From: Oscillospiraceae bacterium
GTDB taxonomy: Bacteria > Bacillota > Clostridia > Christensenellales > Aristaeellaceae
NCBI GenBank assembly: GCA_031282605.1
Contig: JAITDK010000294.1
Location: 1-9,326, forward strand
DNA length: 9,326 nt
Reading direction: 5' to 3'
Shown: in pieces, positions 1-5,561 of the stretch
How positions within the stretch are numbered: the first letter of the stretch is position 1
How the letters are laid out: each line of letters begins with the position of its first letter
Notes under the pieces: model-generated
What the model was told of the DNA's origin: nothing
What the model saw: the letters and a program-made list of their open reading frames with translations, nothing else
Databases searched by the model: none
Made by a program: the position numbers and the translations under genes

Positions 1-1
1 G

Positions 2-336
2 CATGCGGACTGGCTTTCCCTTCTCATGGCCATTGCTGGTGTCGATCCTGCTCCTCTTTAATTCTCAAATTTGGAACTGCTGAAGAGACGGTCGAACGCC
101 TTGACATCTCCATGCGCAATGGTAAACTGGATGAATGGGCGGCCTCGCTCCCCTACTACCCAGACCTGGCGAATTTCAACCTGCAAAAGGCCGCCGACGA
201 ATACACGATGAAAACGGCGCTCGGCAACGAAGCCACGACGCAGTACTGTATCGAATGGCATAACCAGAGCGGTCAGACGAATTGATCTGGCCGAACATGC
301 GCCGCCGCGACGGAACGCGTGATTAAAGACGAGTAA
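2..336 (+). pseudogene. Frameshifted C-terminal fragment of an unrecognised protein
   Basis: The stretch reads like protein but is not continuous in one frame. Frame 2 gives an N-terminal piece, HADWLSLLMAIAGVDPAPL, ending at TAA 59-61. Frame 1 then carries on naturally from about 61 (ILKFGTAEETVERLD..., ...YYPDLANFNLQKAADEY..., ...TTQYCIEWHNQ) to TGA 283-285. A further short piece in the same frame ends in AATERVIKDE at TAA 334-336. The simplest reading is one gene with at least one single-base indel near 55-61 and further damage near 280. The left edge cuts off the N-terminal part. I do not recognise the family; the aromatic and charged composition suggests a soluble, mostly helical protein. 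Its position just before an oxidoreductase with its own Shine-Dalgarno suggests a former shared operon. Sequencing or assembly error is an alternative to real decay. Confidence 0.4.
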
Positions 337-365
337 CGCCGGGCGGCACGGCGCCACCCGGCGTT
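335..365 (+). terminator. GC-rich hairpin between two broken genes, terminator-like
   Basis: A perfect 9-bp inverted repeat, AACGCCGGG (335-343) and CCCGGCGTT (357-365), overlaps the TAA at 334-336. Two further GG/CC pairs lie inside it after one mismatch. It is followed only by TTTAT-type sequence, so the U-tract is weak. It could be a weak terminator of the upstream gene or an intercistronic processing hairpin; the oxidoreductase Shine-Dalgarno begins only 7 bases after it. Confidence 0.4.
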
Positions 366-384
366 TATCCCAAAGGAGATCATC

Positions 385-948
385 ATGAAGAAATATCTGG
401 AGCCGGCGAAGGAGATCGATGTATACGGCGAATTCGACGTAGTGGTCGTCGGCGGCGGCGTCGCCGGTTGGTCCGCGGCCGTCGCCGCCGGACGACAGGG
501 CGCAAAGGCGCTCATCATCGAACGATTTCCGTTCTTTGGCGGCACGGCGACGGCGTCCTTGATGGCCAACATCGTCGGTTATCGCAACCAGGTAAAGCCC
601 GACGACATTCAGACGACGAAAGGCCTTGGAGAGGAAATCATACTGCGCCTGCTTGAGATCAACGGCGCGGAAAAATCCCGCAACGCGTATGAATCGGAGA
701 AAAGATCCGATACAAAGGGCGATCTTTCCTATAACTTTGCGTTTGTATCTAAGAGCCCGCCCAAGACTGCGCCTAATGCCCGCGACGTCGTCATCATGAT
801 CGCCACGCTCGTCGGCTTTTACTCCTCCAACTGCGCGCCCATTCCCAGGCGTCAAGTCCATCTGGCAGGGTATGGCCAAGTTCGCGACTCTGACTGCCGC
901 ACTACCCTTCATCCAGGGCGTTTTGGGGTAAGGGGAGCCTGCAGGTAA
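385..948 (+). pseudogene. FAD-dependent oxidoreductase, N-terminal fragment (truncated)
   Basis: The start is well supported: AAAGGAG at 372-378 lies 6 bases before the ATG at 385. Residues 17-46 form a classical Rossmann FAD-binding unit: a beta strand (DVVVVGGG), the GGGVAG loop at 23-28, a helix and a terminal acidic residue (ALIIE). FFGGTATASLM at 50-60 matches the second conserved block of the FAD_oxidored (Pfam PF12831-like) family, often found in carbohydrate-utilisation clusters. Family-like sequence continues to about residue 120 (KGDLSYNFAF, ending near base 744). The frame then runs into unrelated sequence (SKSPPKTAP onward) and stops at 946-948. An intact member would be roughly 430-450 residues, so the substrate and C-terminal FAD-contacting parts are missing and the product should be inactive. 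The cut looks like a deletion or insertion junction at about 745, not a point mutation. Confidence 0.75.
775..931 (+). pseudogene. Frameshifted small hydrophobic protein fragment
   Basis: After the oxidoreductase break, frame 1 reads NARDVVIMIATLVGFYSSNC then APIP. Frame 2 from 848 then continues as GVKSIWQGMAKFATLTAAL followed by PFIQGVLG, ending at TAA 929-931. Removing one base near 847 joins both into a ~52-residue hydrophobic polypeptide with one likely membrane segment (VVIMIATLVGFY) and a second apolar stretch (ATLTAALPFIQGVLG). It has no visible start codon with a Shine-Dalgarno, so it is an N-terminally truncated remnant. The family is not recognised; a small phage- or element-encoded membrane protein is only a guess. 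Confidence 0.35.
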
Positions 949-1168
949 CCGCAATAAGGCTCCCAAACGCCGGGATGCCTAAGCTCTACATGCCCAATGT
1001 GTTCGCACGTTATGACAACATCATCTTTTAAAACCGTAAACCCTGCTTGTTCATACAAATCTCTATGAACCACTCCGACATACGTAACGACATCCCGCCC
1101 ATCAACTATGCTTTGGCTAGTATACGATATTCGTCAGGATTCGTCAACGACGGCAACGATCGTTCGGC
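939..1168 (-). pseudogene. PBECR-type (phage/element-associated) nuclease-like fragment, frameshifted
   Basis: Read on the minus strand, 1168 to 1112 gives AERSLPSLTNPDEYRILAK and then meets a stop (TAG, 1108-1106). The neighbouring frame continues directly from 1112 as SIVDGRDVVTYVGVVHRDLY, then EQAGFTVLKDDVVIT, then CEHIGHVELRHPGVWEPY, to about 954 or slightly beyond. One missing base at about 1112 explains the switch. The block VVIT-x4-HI-x4-RHP-x3-EPY resembles the N-terminal conserved block of the PBECR (phage-Barnase-EndoU-ColicinE5/D-RelE-like) nuclease-fold proteins common in Bacillota phages and integrated elements. The C-terminal half is missing, and the frame runs into unrelated sequence before a stop at 909-911. 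No start codon with a Shine-Dalgarno is visible upstream. The family call is from memory of motif shape and is moderate at best; that it is protein-coding debris is firmer. Confidence 0.42.
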
Positions 1169-1214
1169 CACCAATGGGCAATCAGCGTCATGCAAGGGTG
1201 GGTGTGATCAATTA

Positions 1215-1240
1215 TGGGGGAGCGTGCAACAACTCCCCCA
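1215..1240 (-). terminator. Hairpin just downstream of GH127, terminator-like
   Basis: A perfect 8-bp inverted repeat, TGGGGGAG (1215-1222) and CTCCCCCA (1233-1240), has a 10-base loop and lies 10 bases past the GH127 stop codon. On the minus strand it is followed by TAATTGATC, so there is no proper U-run. The position suits a transcript 3' end, but it may only stabilise the mRNA end. The region 1169-1250 holds nothing else I can support. Confidence 0.45.
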
Positions 1241-1250
1241 CAGCACTTCC

Positions 1251-3215
1251 TTAAATCGCGATTCGCGTCCACACCTGCATCTCGCCCTTGCCGCGATTGG
1301 CCCAAAGGCTATAGGGGATAAACGACAGGCGCGCAGGTTCGCGGCGGATAGCCGCATTATCCATGTACAACGAAGCGGCGTCGGTTGTGTCGCGGAAACC
1401 GGGCGCGTTGATTCTCACCGCTCCAGGCATCAGGCTGTCGTCTGGTTCCGTCGTAAACGTCGCGGCGTCGGCGTTAATGGAGAGTGCGGACAGGTTTGCG
1501 CCGTTGTCAATCTCTTCCATACAAAACACGACTGGGCCTCTTAGAACGGCGGCCTTACCGGCGTCGGCGCGAACCAACGGGTTTGCGCGAACCGCTCGCG
1601 GGGGCATGGGGAGATTCAGCGTGATCGAATCGCCTGACAACCACTGCCTTGTGATGTACACATATCCGCTTTCGGCGTCGCTGACGTTGACGTTCTCGCC
1701 GTTTAGGGTTACGGCGGGATCGGCGCACCAACCGGGTATCCGCAGCGCGATAGTCCATGCCGCGCCGCTTGTTTCCGTGACGCCGATATTGACCGTGCCG
1801 TCCCAGGGGTACACCGTGTCAACGCGTATGGCTGCCTCGCCATCCGGCGTTGAGAAGCTGACCGCCCCCGCCGAATACAGGTGAACGAAGAGCGTCGAAT
1901 CATTCCGCCCGTACGCGTAATCGCCGAGCGACATATAAATCCTCGCCACATTGGGCGGGCAGCAGGCGCAGCCGTACCAACCCGGACGTTCGGGGAGCAC
2001 ATGACGCCGACTCTGGTTCTTCTCCGACGCTTCCGGCCAGACCTCCAATGGATTCACATAAAAGTAGCGTTTCCCGTCCAGCGACATACCGGACGGAATC
2101 GCGTTGTAGAGTGCGGTTTCCATCACGTCCGCGTATTCCGACTTCGTCTCGCAGTCGAGCATAGCCCGCGCGAAGAACACAAGCCCGATGGCGGCGCAGG
2201 TCTCGGCGTACACCGTGTCGTTGGGCAGGTCGTAACCGAATGAGAACGACTCGCCGTGGCAAGACTGGCCGATGGCGCCCGTTATATAGAGCTGGCGGCG
2301 GACGATGTCCGACCATAGACGGCGGCAGGCGGTCATCAAACCTTCGTCGTTCGTTCGGTGAGCCGCCATGGCCATTCCGGTGTAGAGATAGGCCGCGCGC
2401 ACCGCGTGACCCGCCGCTTCCGTTTGTTCGCGGATCGGCTTGTGCGCTTGAAAGTAGGAGTAGTTGATCTCCGGAGCGATGGTGTGTTTGGCCAGGAAGC
2501 GCTTGATCGCCTCTTCCGCGAAATAGTTCGGCGACGTTCCTCGGGTATCCAAGAAGAATTTCGCGAGTTCAAGATAACGCTCCTCACCCGTGACGTCGCT
2601 GAGCTTGATTAGCGCAAGCTCAATCTCCTCATGACCGGGGCAGCCGTTCGCCTTGCCGTCGCCTTCGCCGAACCGGGAGTATAGCAGGTCGGCGCAGCGG
2701 CGCATTACGCTTAGCAGCTTGTCTTTACCAGTGGCTCGGAAATACGCGACGGCGGCTTCCGTCATATGCCCCATGCAATACAGCTCGTGATTCTCCAGAA
2801 GGTTGGAAAATTTCTCCCATTCCGGGTGCAGGATGTAGTATGTGTCAATGTATCCGTCCGGCTGCTGCGCCTGTTCGATTAGATCGATAACGCCGTCCGC
2901 CTCAGATTCCAGCGCCGCGTCGGGCTGGGATTCCAGCGCGTAAGCCACCGCTTCCAGCCACTTCGCCAGGTCGCTGTCCTGCCAAGGGCATCCGCCGTGT
3001 TCCGCGCTGATCAATCCGGCCGCCGCCTGGAAGTTTCGAATGGCAAACGAGGCGACGGCGCCGGGTATGGCGTCGTTGAGTATATCGCGCTGATAGGGGA
3101 TGGTCACTTCGCGTATCAGTTTCTGGTACGCGCCCCACATCCCCTCAAATTTAACCTGGGAGAGGGGGAGGCGGTTTGATGCGCTTCGACGAGGTTTGAC
3201 ATGATTTGTGTACAT
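1251..3215 (-). CDS. GH127 beta-L-arabinofuranosidase (intact, 654 aa)
   Basis: This enzyme hydrolyses terminal beta-L-arabinofuranosyl residues, as found on hydroxyproline-rich plant glycoproteins, releasing L-arabinose. The length (654 aa) matches the Bifidobacterium HypBA1 prototype (658 aa). Key residues are present: E322 (CHGESF, acid/base), E338 and C340 (DTVYAETC) and the cysteine pair C418/C419 in WYGCACCPPN. In HypBA1 the equivalent Glu and three Cys bind zinc, and the first of the paired cysteines is the nucleophile. The N-terminal ~430 residues form the (alpha/alpha) barrel region; the rest is beta-rich. There is no signal peptide, so it is cytoplasmic and would act on imported short oligosaccharides. 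Start: ATG 3213-3215 with AAGGAG at 3225-3230, spaced 9 bases. It lies downstream of the ABC-F gene on the same strand with a 276-base gap containing its own candidate promoter. A different GH127 specificity is possible. Confidence 0.93.
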   Translation of the reverse strand: MYTNHVKPRRSASNRLPLSQVKFEGMWGAYQKLIREVTIPYQRDILNDAIPGAVASFAIRNFQAAAGLISAEHGGCPWQDSDLAKWLEAVAYALESQPDAALESEADGVIDLIEQAQQPDGYIDTYYILHPEWEKFSNLLENHELYCMGHMTEAAVAYFRATGKDKLLSVMRRCADLLYSRFGEGDGKANGCPGHEEIELALIKLSDVTGEERYLELAKFFLDTRGTSPNYFAEEAIKRFLAKHTIAPEINYSYFQAHKPIREQTEAAGHAVRAAYLYTGMAMAAHRTNDEGLMTACRRLWSDIVRRQLYITGAIGQSCHGESFSFGYDLPNDTVYAETCAAIGLVFFARAMLDCETKSEYADVMETALYNAIPSGMSLDGKRYFYVNPLEVWPEASEKNQSRRHVLPERPGWYGCACCPPNVARIYMSLGDYAYGRNDSTLFVHLYSAGAVSFSTPDGEAAIRVDTVYPWDGTVNIGVTETSGAAWTIALRIPGWCADPAVTLNGENVNVSDAESGYVYITRQWLSGDSITLNLPMPPRAVRANPLVRADAGKAAVLRGPVVFCMEEIDNGANLSALSINADAATFTTEPDDSLMPGAVRINAPGFRDTTDAASLYMDNAAIRREPARLSFIPYSLWANRGKGEMQVWTRIAI

Positions 3216-3369
3216 ATATTATAGCTCCTTGCTGTCATATTGTGCGCGACTTGGTTATGGGAGCGTACGCCGCCGGGCGATCCTGGGTCTTATCCGAATC
3301 CGAGGCGTTCTTGTGCGCCGCGTCCTTATCGGCTGCCGTCTACGGCGACGCGTTGGTGTGCAGCCGTGC

Positions 3370-3408
3370 CGCGCGGGATTTTCTGGCCGTTCATGATAAT
3401 CCCGCGCG
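3370..3408 (-). repeat. Perfect 11-bp inverted repeat at the GH127 transcript start
   Basis: CGCGCGGGATT (3370-3380) and AATCCCGCGCG (3398-3408) are perfect inverted copies around a 17-base centre. The repeat begins at about the transcription start predicted from the -10 box at 3414-3419. It could be an operator for a dimeric repressor or a 5'-end hairpin that protects the GH127 mRNA. It is not a typical terminator: no T-run follows on either strand. The remainder of the 3216-3491 gap shows no gene I can support. Confidence 0.5.
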
Positions 3409-3413
3409 ATGCC

Positions 3414-3442
3414 ATTATACAAAATCCGGCGTGCGAAGGAAA
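3414..3442 (-). promoter_or_regulatory. Candidate promoter of the GH127 gene
   Basis: On the minus strand a perfect -10 hexamer TATAAT occupies 3419-3414, preceded by T-rich sequence. The best -35 at 17-bp spacing is TTTCCT (3442-3437), which matches only three of six consensus bases, so an activator may be needed. The start would be near 3407, giving a ~190-nt untranslated leader before GH127. Confidence 0.5.
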
Positions 3443-3491
3443 GTCCTAACCAGCTTTCTTTTTTGATGGAAGTGAGTGTTGGGGAGCGGTA

Positions 3492-4985
3492 TTAAACATC
3501 CTTTATCCCATGCCCGCTGATAACCAGCCGCCTAGACGCCACTTGATCCACCAGCCGCCGGTCGTGCGACACCAGCAGTATTCCGTGCGGGTATGTGCCG
3601 AGCAGCGAATCCAGCGCCTCCATTGCGTATATGTCCAGGTAATTGCCCGGCTCATCCAACAGTAAGAAGTTGTGCGTCGCTAGCAGCAGACGCGCCAGCA
3701 GGCACTTAGCGCGCTCACCGCCGGACAACGCGCCGGCGGGTTTCATCATGTCCGCGGCGTTAAGCCCCAGCCGCGCCAGCGCGGTGCGCGCGACGTCCTG
3801 CGGGTAAGCGCTCTCGTGCATCACGTTATCCAGCAGCGTCGCCGACGGCGAGAGCGTTTCCATCGCGTCCTGCGAGAAATAACCGACGCGCAGTCCGTTT
3901 GCAAGCCGAATCTCGTCGGGATGGCTGCCTGTCGCCGCCGCTCGCAGTAACGTTGACTTGCCGCACCCGTTCGGCCCTATCAGCGCCGTTATCACCCTCG
4001 AACCTATCTCGACGTTTACGTCTGACAACAACAGCTTGTCTCCGCCATATAACGTCAAGTGATTAATCCTTAGCGCGGTGTCGGATACGATCCCTTGGCA
4101 GCCCTTGGGCAGATTCTCCGACATCTTCAGTTTGGTTTCGGCGGTCGGCCTGGGCTTCTTATCCAGATGATCCACGCGCGACTCCAGTTGCCGCCGATGC
4201 TGATCCAGTTGTTTTTGAATGGCGGTGCTGGCGCGCTTATGCAGCCGAGCCTCGCTGTTGCCCATGCGAGACGGGGTTTTCTTGACCTGATCCCGTTTCT
4301 CCCGCGTGCCCTGGATCGCTTGTTTGAGGCGTTTCTCCTCGGCGCGGTACTGCTCGTATTCGAATAACTCGCGCTCGCGCTGTTCATCGCGCACGCGCTT
4401 GTAGTCTGACCAGCCGCCGCTGTAGCGGCGCGCCTTACCGCCTTCAAGCGCGAGTATTCCATCGCATACGCCGTCTAACAGCGCGCGGTCGTGCGACACC
4501 AGTATGAACGCCCCAGAGTATGATTTCAGCAGACGTTCCAGTTCCATGCAGCCGTCGGCGTCCAGGTTGGCCGTCGGCTCATCTAGCAGCATCAGCGGGG
4601 CGCGCTCGCCGAACGCCCGAGCAAGTTTGACCCGCGTTTGTTCGCCGCCGCTCATCGTGTCCGCGTCCTGATCGGAATTAGCCAGTTCAATGATGCGAAG
4701 CCGCGCTTCCAGCTCCGGATCGGGTGTAGAAACCGGCGGATCGGTCGTTTGGGCATCCCCGTCAGCGCCGCACTGCCTTGCGAACGCGATGTTCACGCCC
4801 GCACGCACCGTACCGCTATCGGGCTTTAATTCTCCGGCAATGACGGCAAGCAGTGTGCTCTTACCCGCGCCATTCTCGCCTACTAAACCGAGCCGCTCGC
4901 CCGGCTGGATATCCAAGCTCACCCCGTCCAGCACGTCGCTCAATCCGAACCGGACGGTGACATTGGTTAACGTTACTAAAGACAT
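3492..4985 (-). CDS. ABC-F ATPase, likely ribosomal-protection (antibiotic resistance) type, 497 aa
   Basis: Two ATPase domains are joined by a linker, with no membrane segment. NBD1: Walker A GENGAGKST (36-44), signature MSGGEQTR (111-118), Walker B LMLLDEPTANLD with E136, switch SHDR. The linker (about 185-300) is charged and helical and contains PSRMGNSEARLHKR; this is the part that reaches the ribosomal P-site tRNA in ABC-F proteins. NBD2: GPNGCGKST (337-345), LSGGERAK (420-427), LLLDEPGNYLD with E445. The short NBD1 and the EPGNYLD variant in place of EPTNHLD fit the Vga/Lsa/Vml/Cpl-like resistance group (lincosamide, streptogramin A, pleuromutilin) better than housekeeping EttA/Uup. Drug specificity cannot be read from sequence. 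The start is ATG 4983-4985 because GGGGAGG (4994-5000) sits 8 bases upstream; the same frame is open further upstream from a TTG, but that has no Shine-Dalgarno. It has its own promoter and a long leader. Confidence 0.85.
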   Translation of the reverse strand: MSLVTLTNVTVRFGLSDVLDGVSLDIQPGERLGLVGENGAGKSTLLAVIAGELKPDSGTVRAGVNIAFARQCGADGDAQTTDPPVSTPDPELEARLRIIELANSDQDADTMSGGEQTRVKLARAFGERAPLMLLDEPTANLDADGCMELERLLKSYSGAFILVSHDRALLDGVCDGILALEGGKARRYSGGWSDYKRVRDEQRERELFEYEQYRAEEKRLKQAIQGTREKRDQVKKTPSRMGNSEARLHKRASTAIQKQLDQHRRQLESRVDHLDKKPRPTAETKLKMSENLPKGCQGIVSDTALRINHLTLYGGDKLLLSDVNVEIGSRVITALIGPNGCGKSTLLRAAATGSHPDEIRLANGLRVGYFSQDAMETLSPSATLLDNVMHESAYPQDVARTALARLGLNAADMMKPAGALSGGERAKCLLARLLLATHNFLLLDEPGNYLDIYAMEALDSLLGTYPHGILLVSHDRRLVDQVASRRLVISGHGIKDV

Positions 4986-5158
4986 AAATAAAACCTCCCC
5001 AGCGTATGCCGGAAAGGCAAACCTCGGACACAGCAAACCGCCGCGTTCCAACCGTCCGCTTCTCCGTAACACGCAAAGCCGCCCGCTCTTCAGCGGGTAA
5101 CAATTACGCAACGAATCAGCGGCTTATCATTACTGGCGGTTAACCTCCTCCAATTGAT
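4986..5158 (-). promoter_or_regulatory. Structured 5' leader of the ABC-F gene, candidate translation-linked switch
   Basis: About 170 nt separate the predicted transcript start from the ABC-F ATG. On the minus-strand RNA several segments are complementary: AACCGCC (5141-5135) with GGCGGTT (5042-5036); AAGCCGC (5125-5119) with GCGGCTT (5082-5076); and CCCGCT/AGCGGG (5097-5092 with 5087-5082) as a hairpin with a four-base GAAG loop. CCUUUCC (5017-5011) can pair over 7 bp, with two G-U pairs, to GGGGAGG (5000-4994), the ABC-F Shine-Dalgarno. No hairpin is followed by a U-run, so control by masking the ribosome site is more likely than intrinsic termination. Leader control is known for several ABC-F resistance genes; this case is inferred from pairing only. 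Confidence 0.45.
5116..5130 (-). CDS. Possible four-residue leader peptide (MISR)
   Basis: ATG ATA AGC CGC TGA follows a strong GGAGGAGG (5151-5144) at the start of the ABC-F leader. The spacing is 13 bases, longer than the usual 5-9, so initiation may be inefficient. The codons for Ser and Arg lie within the AAGCCGC segment that pairs downstream, so a ribosome on this ORF would open that stem. There is no other in-range start codon for this Shine-Dalgarno. It may equally be a remnant site with no peptide made. Confidence 0.22.
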   Translation of the reverse strand: MISR

Positions 5159-5163
5159 AGGTT

Positions 5164-5192
5164 ATTATAGCATGTCAGAGGCCGCCAGTCAA
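5164..5192 (-). promoter_or_regulatory. Consensus promoter of the ABC-F gene
   Basis: On the minus strand TTGACT (5192-5187) and a perfect TATAAT (5169-5164) are separated by exactly 17 bp. The start is predicted near 5158-5155. This is the strongest promoter match in the window and suggests constitutive transcription, with any control exerted in the leader downstream. Confidence 0.8.
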
Positions 5193-5453
5193 CCCTTGCT
5201 TTGACACCGTCACGGTCATTTCACAGAATATTACGAATTTATTAAGTCGCCAATCAGTGTATATTATTCAAATATGCTCTATCGTTTCGAATAATATCCA
5301 ACGTTATGTTCATGCTTTGTCAAAAAAGGCTCATCAAAGCGTAATTTATAAGTCAACTACACTCAAGTTTTCGTGAAATCTAATGAAATCATGACAGCTT
5401 ATCGGATTCCGTAACACCCAGTGAAATGACCCTGGAGAACATTGGCATACCCA
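5193..5453. other. AT-rich divergent control region without a gene
   Basis: No coding frame here looks like protein. The region lies between the ABC-F and xylA promoters and is AT-richer than its surroundings. It contains a short odd palindrome, ACCGT-C-ACGGT (5206-5216), just upstream of the ABC-F -35, and a 9-bp inverted repeat at 5261-5297. No tRNA, riboswitch or insertion sequence end was recognised. Confidence 0.5.
5261..5297. repeat. 9-bp inverted repeat in the divergent control region
   Basis: ATATTATTC (5261-5269) and GAATAATAT (5289-5297) are perfect inverted copies, 19 bases apart. The half-site centres are about 28 bp apart, longer than usual for one dimeric operator. It lies roughly 160 bp upstream of the xylA -35 and 70 bp upstream of the ABC-F -35. 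It could bind a regulator of either gene, or be chance in AT-rich DNA. Confidence 0.35.
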
Positions 5454-5482
5454 TTGACAATGCATTGCCATGACTGTAAAAT
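5454..5482 (+). promoter_or_regulatory. Promoter of the xylAB operon
   Basis: A perfect -35 TTGACA (5454-5459) and -10 TAAAAT (5477-5482) are separated by 17 bp. The start is predicted near 5489, giving a ~73-nt leader to the xylA ATG. A promoter this close to consensus on a catabolic operon implies repression when xylose is absent. Confidence 0.75.
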
Positions 5483-5495
5483 GTCTTTCGGAGAT

Positions 5496-5528
5496 GCATC
5501 CATAAGTACCGGCAAGCATCTATAAGTA
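5496..5528 (+). promoter_or_regulatory. Two direct repeats just after the xylA transcript start, candidate operator
   Basis: GCATCCATAAGTA (5496-5508) and GCATCTATAAGTA (5516-5528) match at 12 of 13 positions and repeat at exactly 20 bp, close to two helical turns. They lie from about +8 to +40 relative to the predicted start, a good place for a repressor that blocks transcription. They do not resemble the long palindromic XylR operator of Bacillus. A TATAAGT copy also occurs at 5347-5353. They end before the xylA Shine-Dalgarno (5543-5550). Confidence 0.5.
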
Positions 5529-5561
5529 AGAGCCTATATTTTGGAAGGAGTGCAATAGAGA

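Noticed and set aside
58..966. Long minus-strand open frame of 302 codons across the left-hand fragments
   Set aside because: Arg/Ala-rich translation with no recognisable motif, opposite real oxidoreductase coding sequence; it is a shadow of GC-rich coding DNA.
3423..3463. Plus-strand hairpin followed by TTTTTT (GGAAAG...CTTTCTTTTTT)
   Set aside because: It would be a plus-strand terminator, but no plus-strand gene precedes it, and on the minus strand it gives an A-run; the stem is A/T-dominated.
4986..5111. N-terminal extension of the ABC-F protein from a TTG start
   Set aside because: The 42 extra residues are Cys/Arg-rich and unlike the family, there is no ribosome site before the TTG, and the ATG at 4985 has an excellent GGGGAGG.
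5201..5229. Plus-strand TTGACA as a second promoter in the control region
   Set aside because: No acceptable -10 at 16-18 bp; the nearest AT-rich hexamer needs a spacing near 20.
5333..5347. Possible catabolite-repression (cre) site ATCAAAGCGTAATTT upstream of xylA
   Set aside because: It misses at least two conserved cre positions and lies over 100 bp upstream of the promoter; too weak to call.
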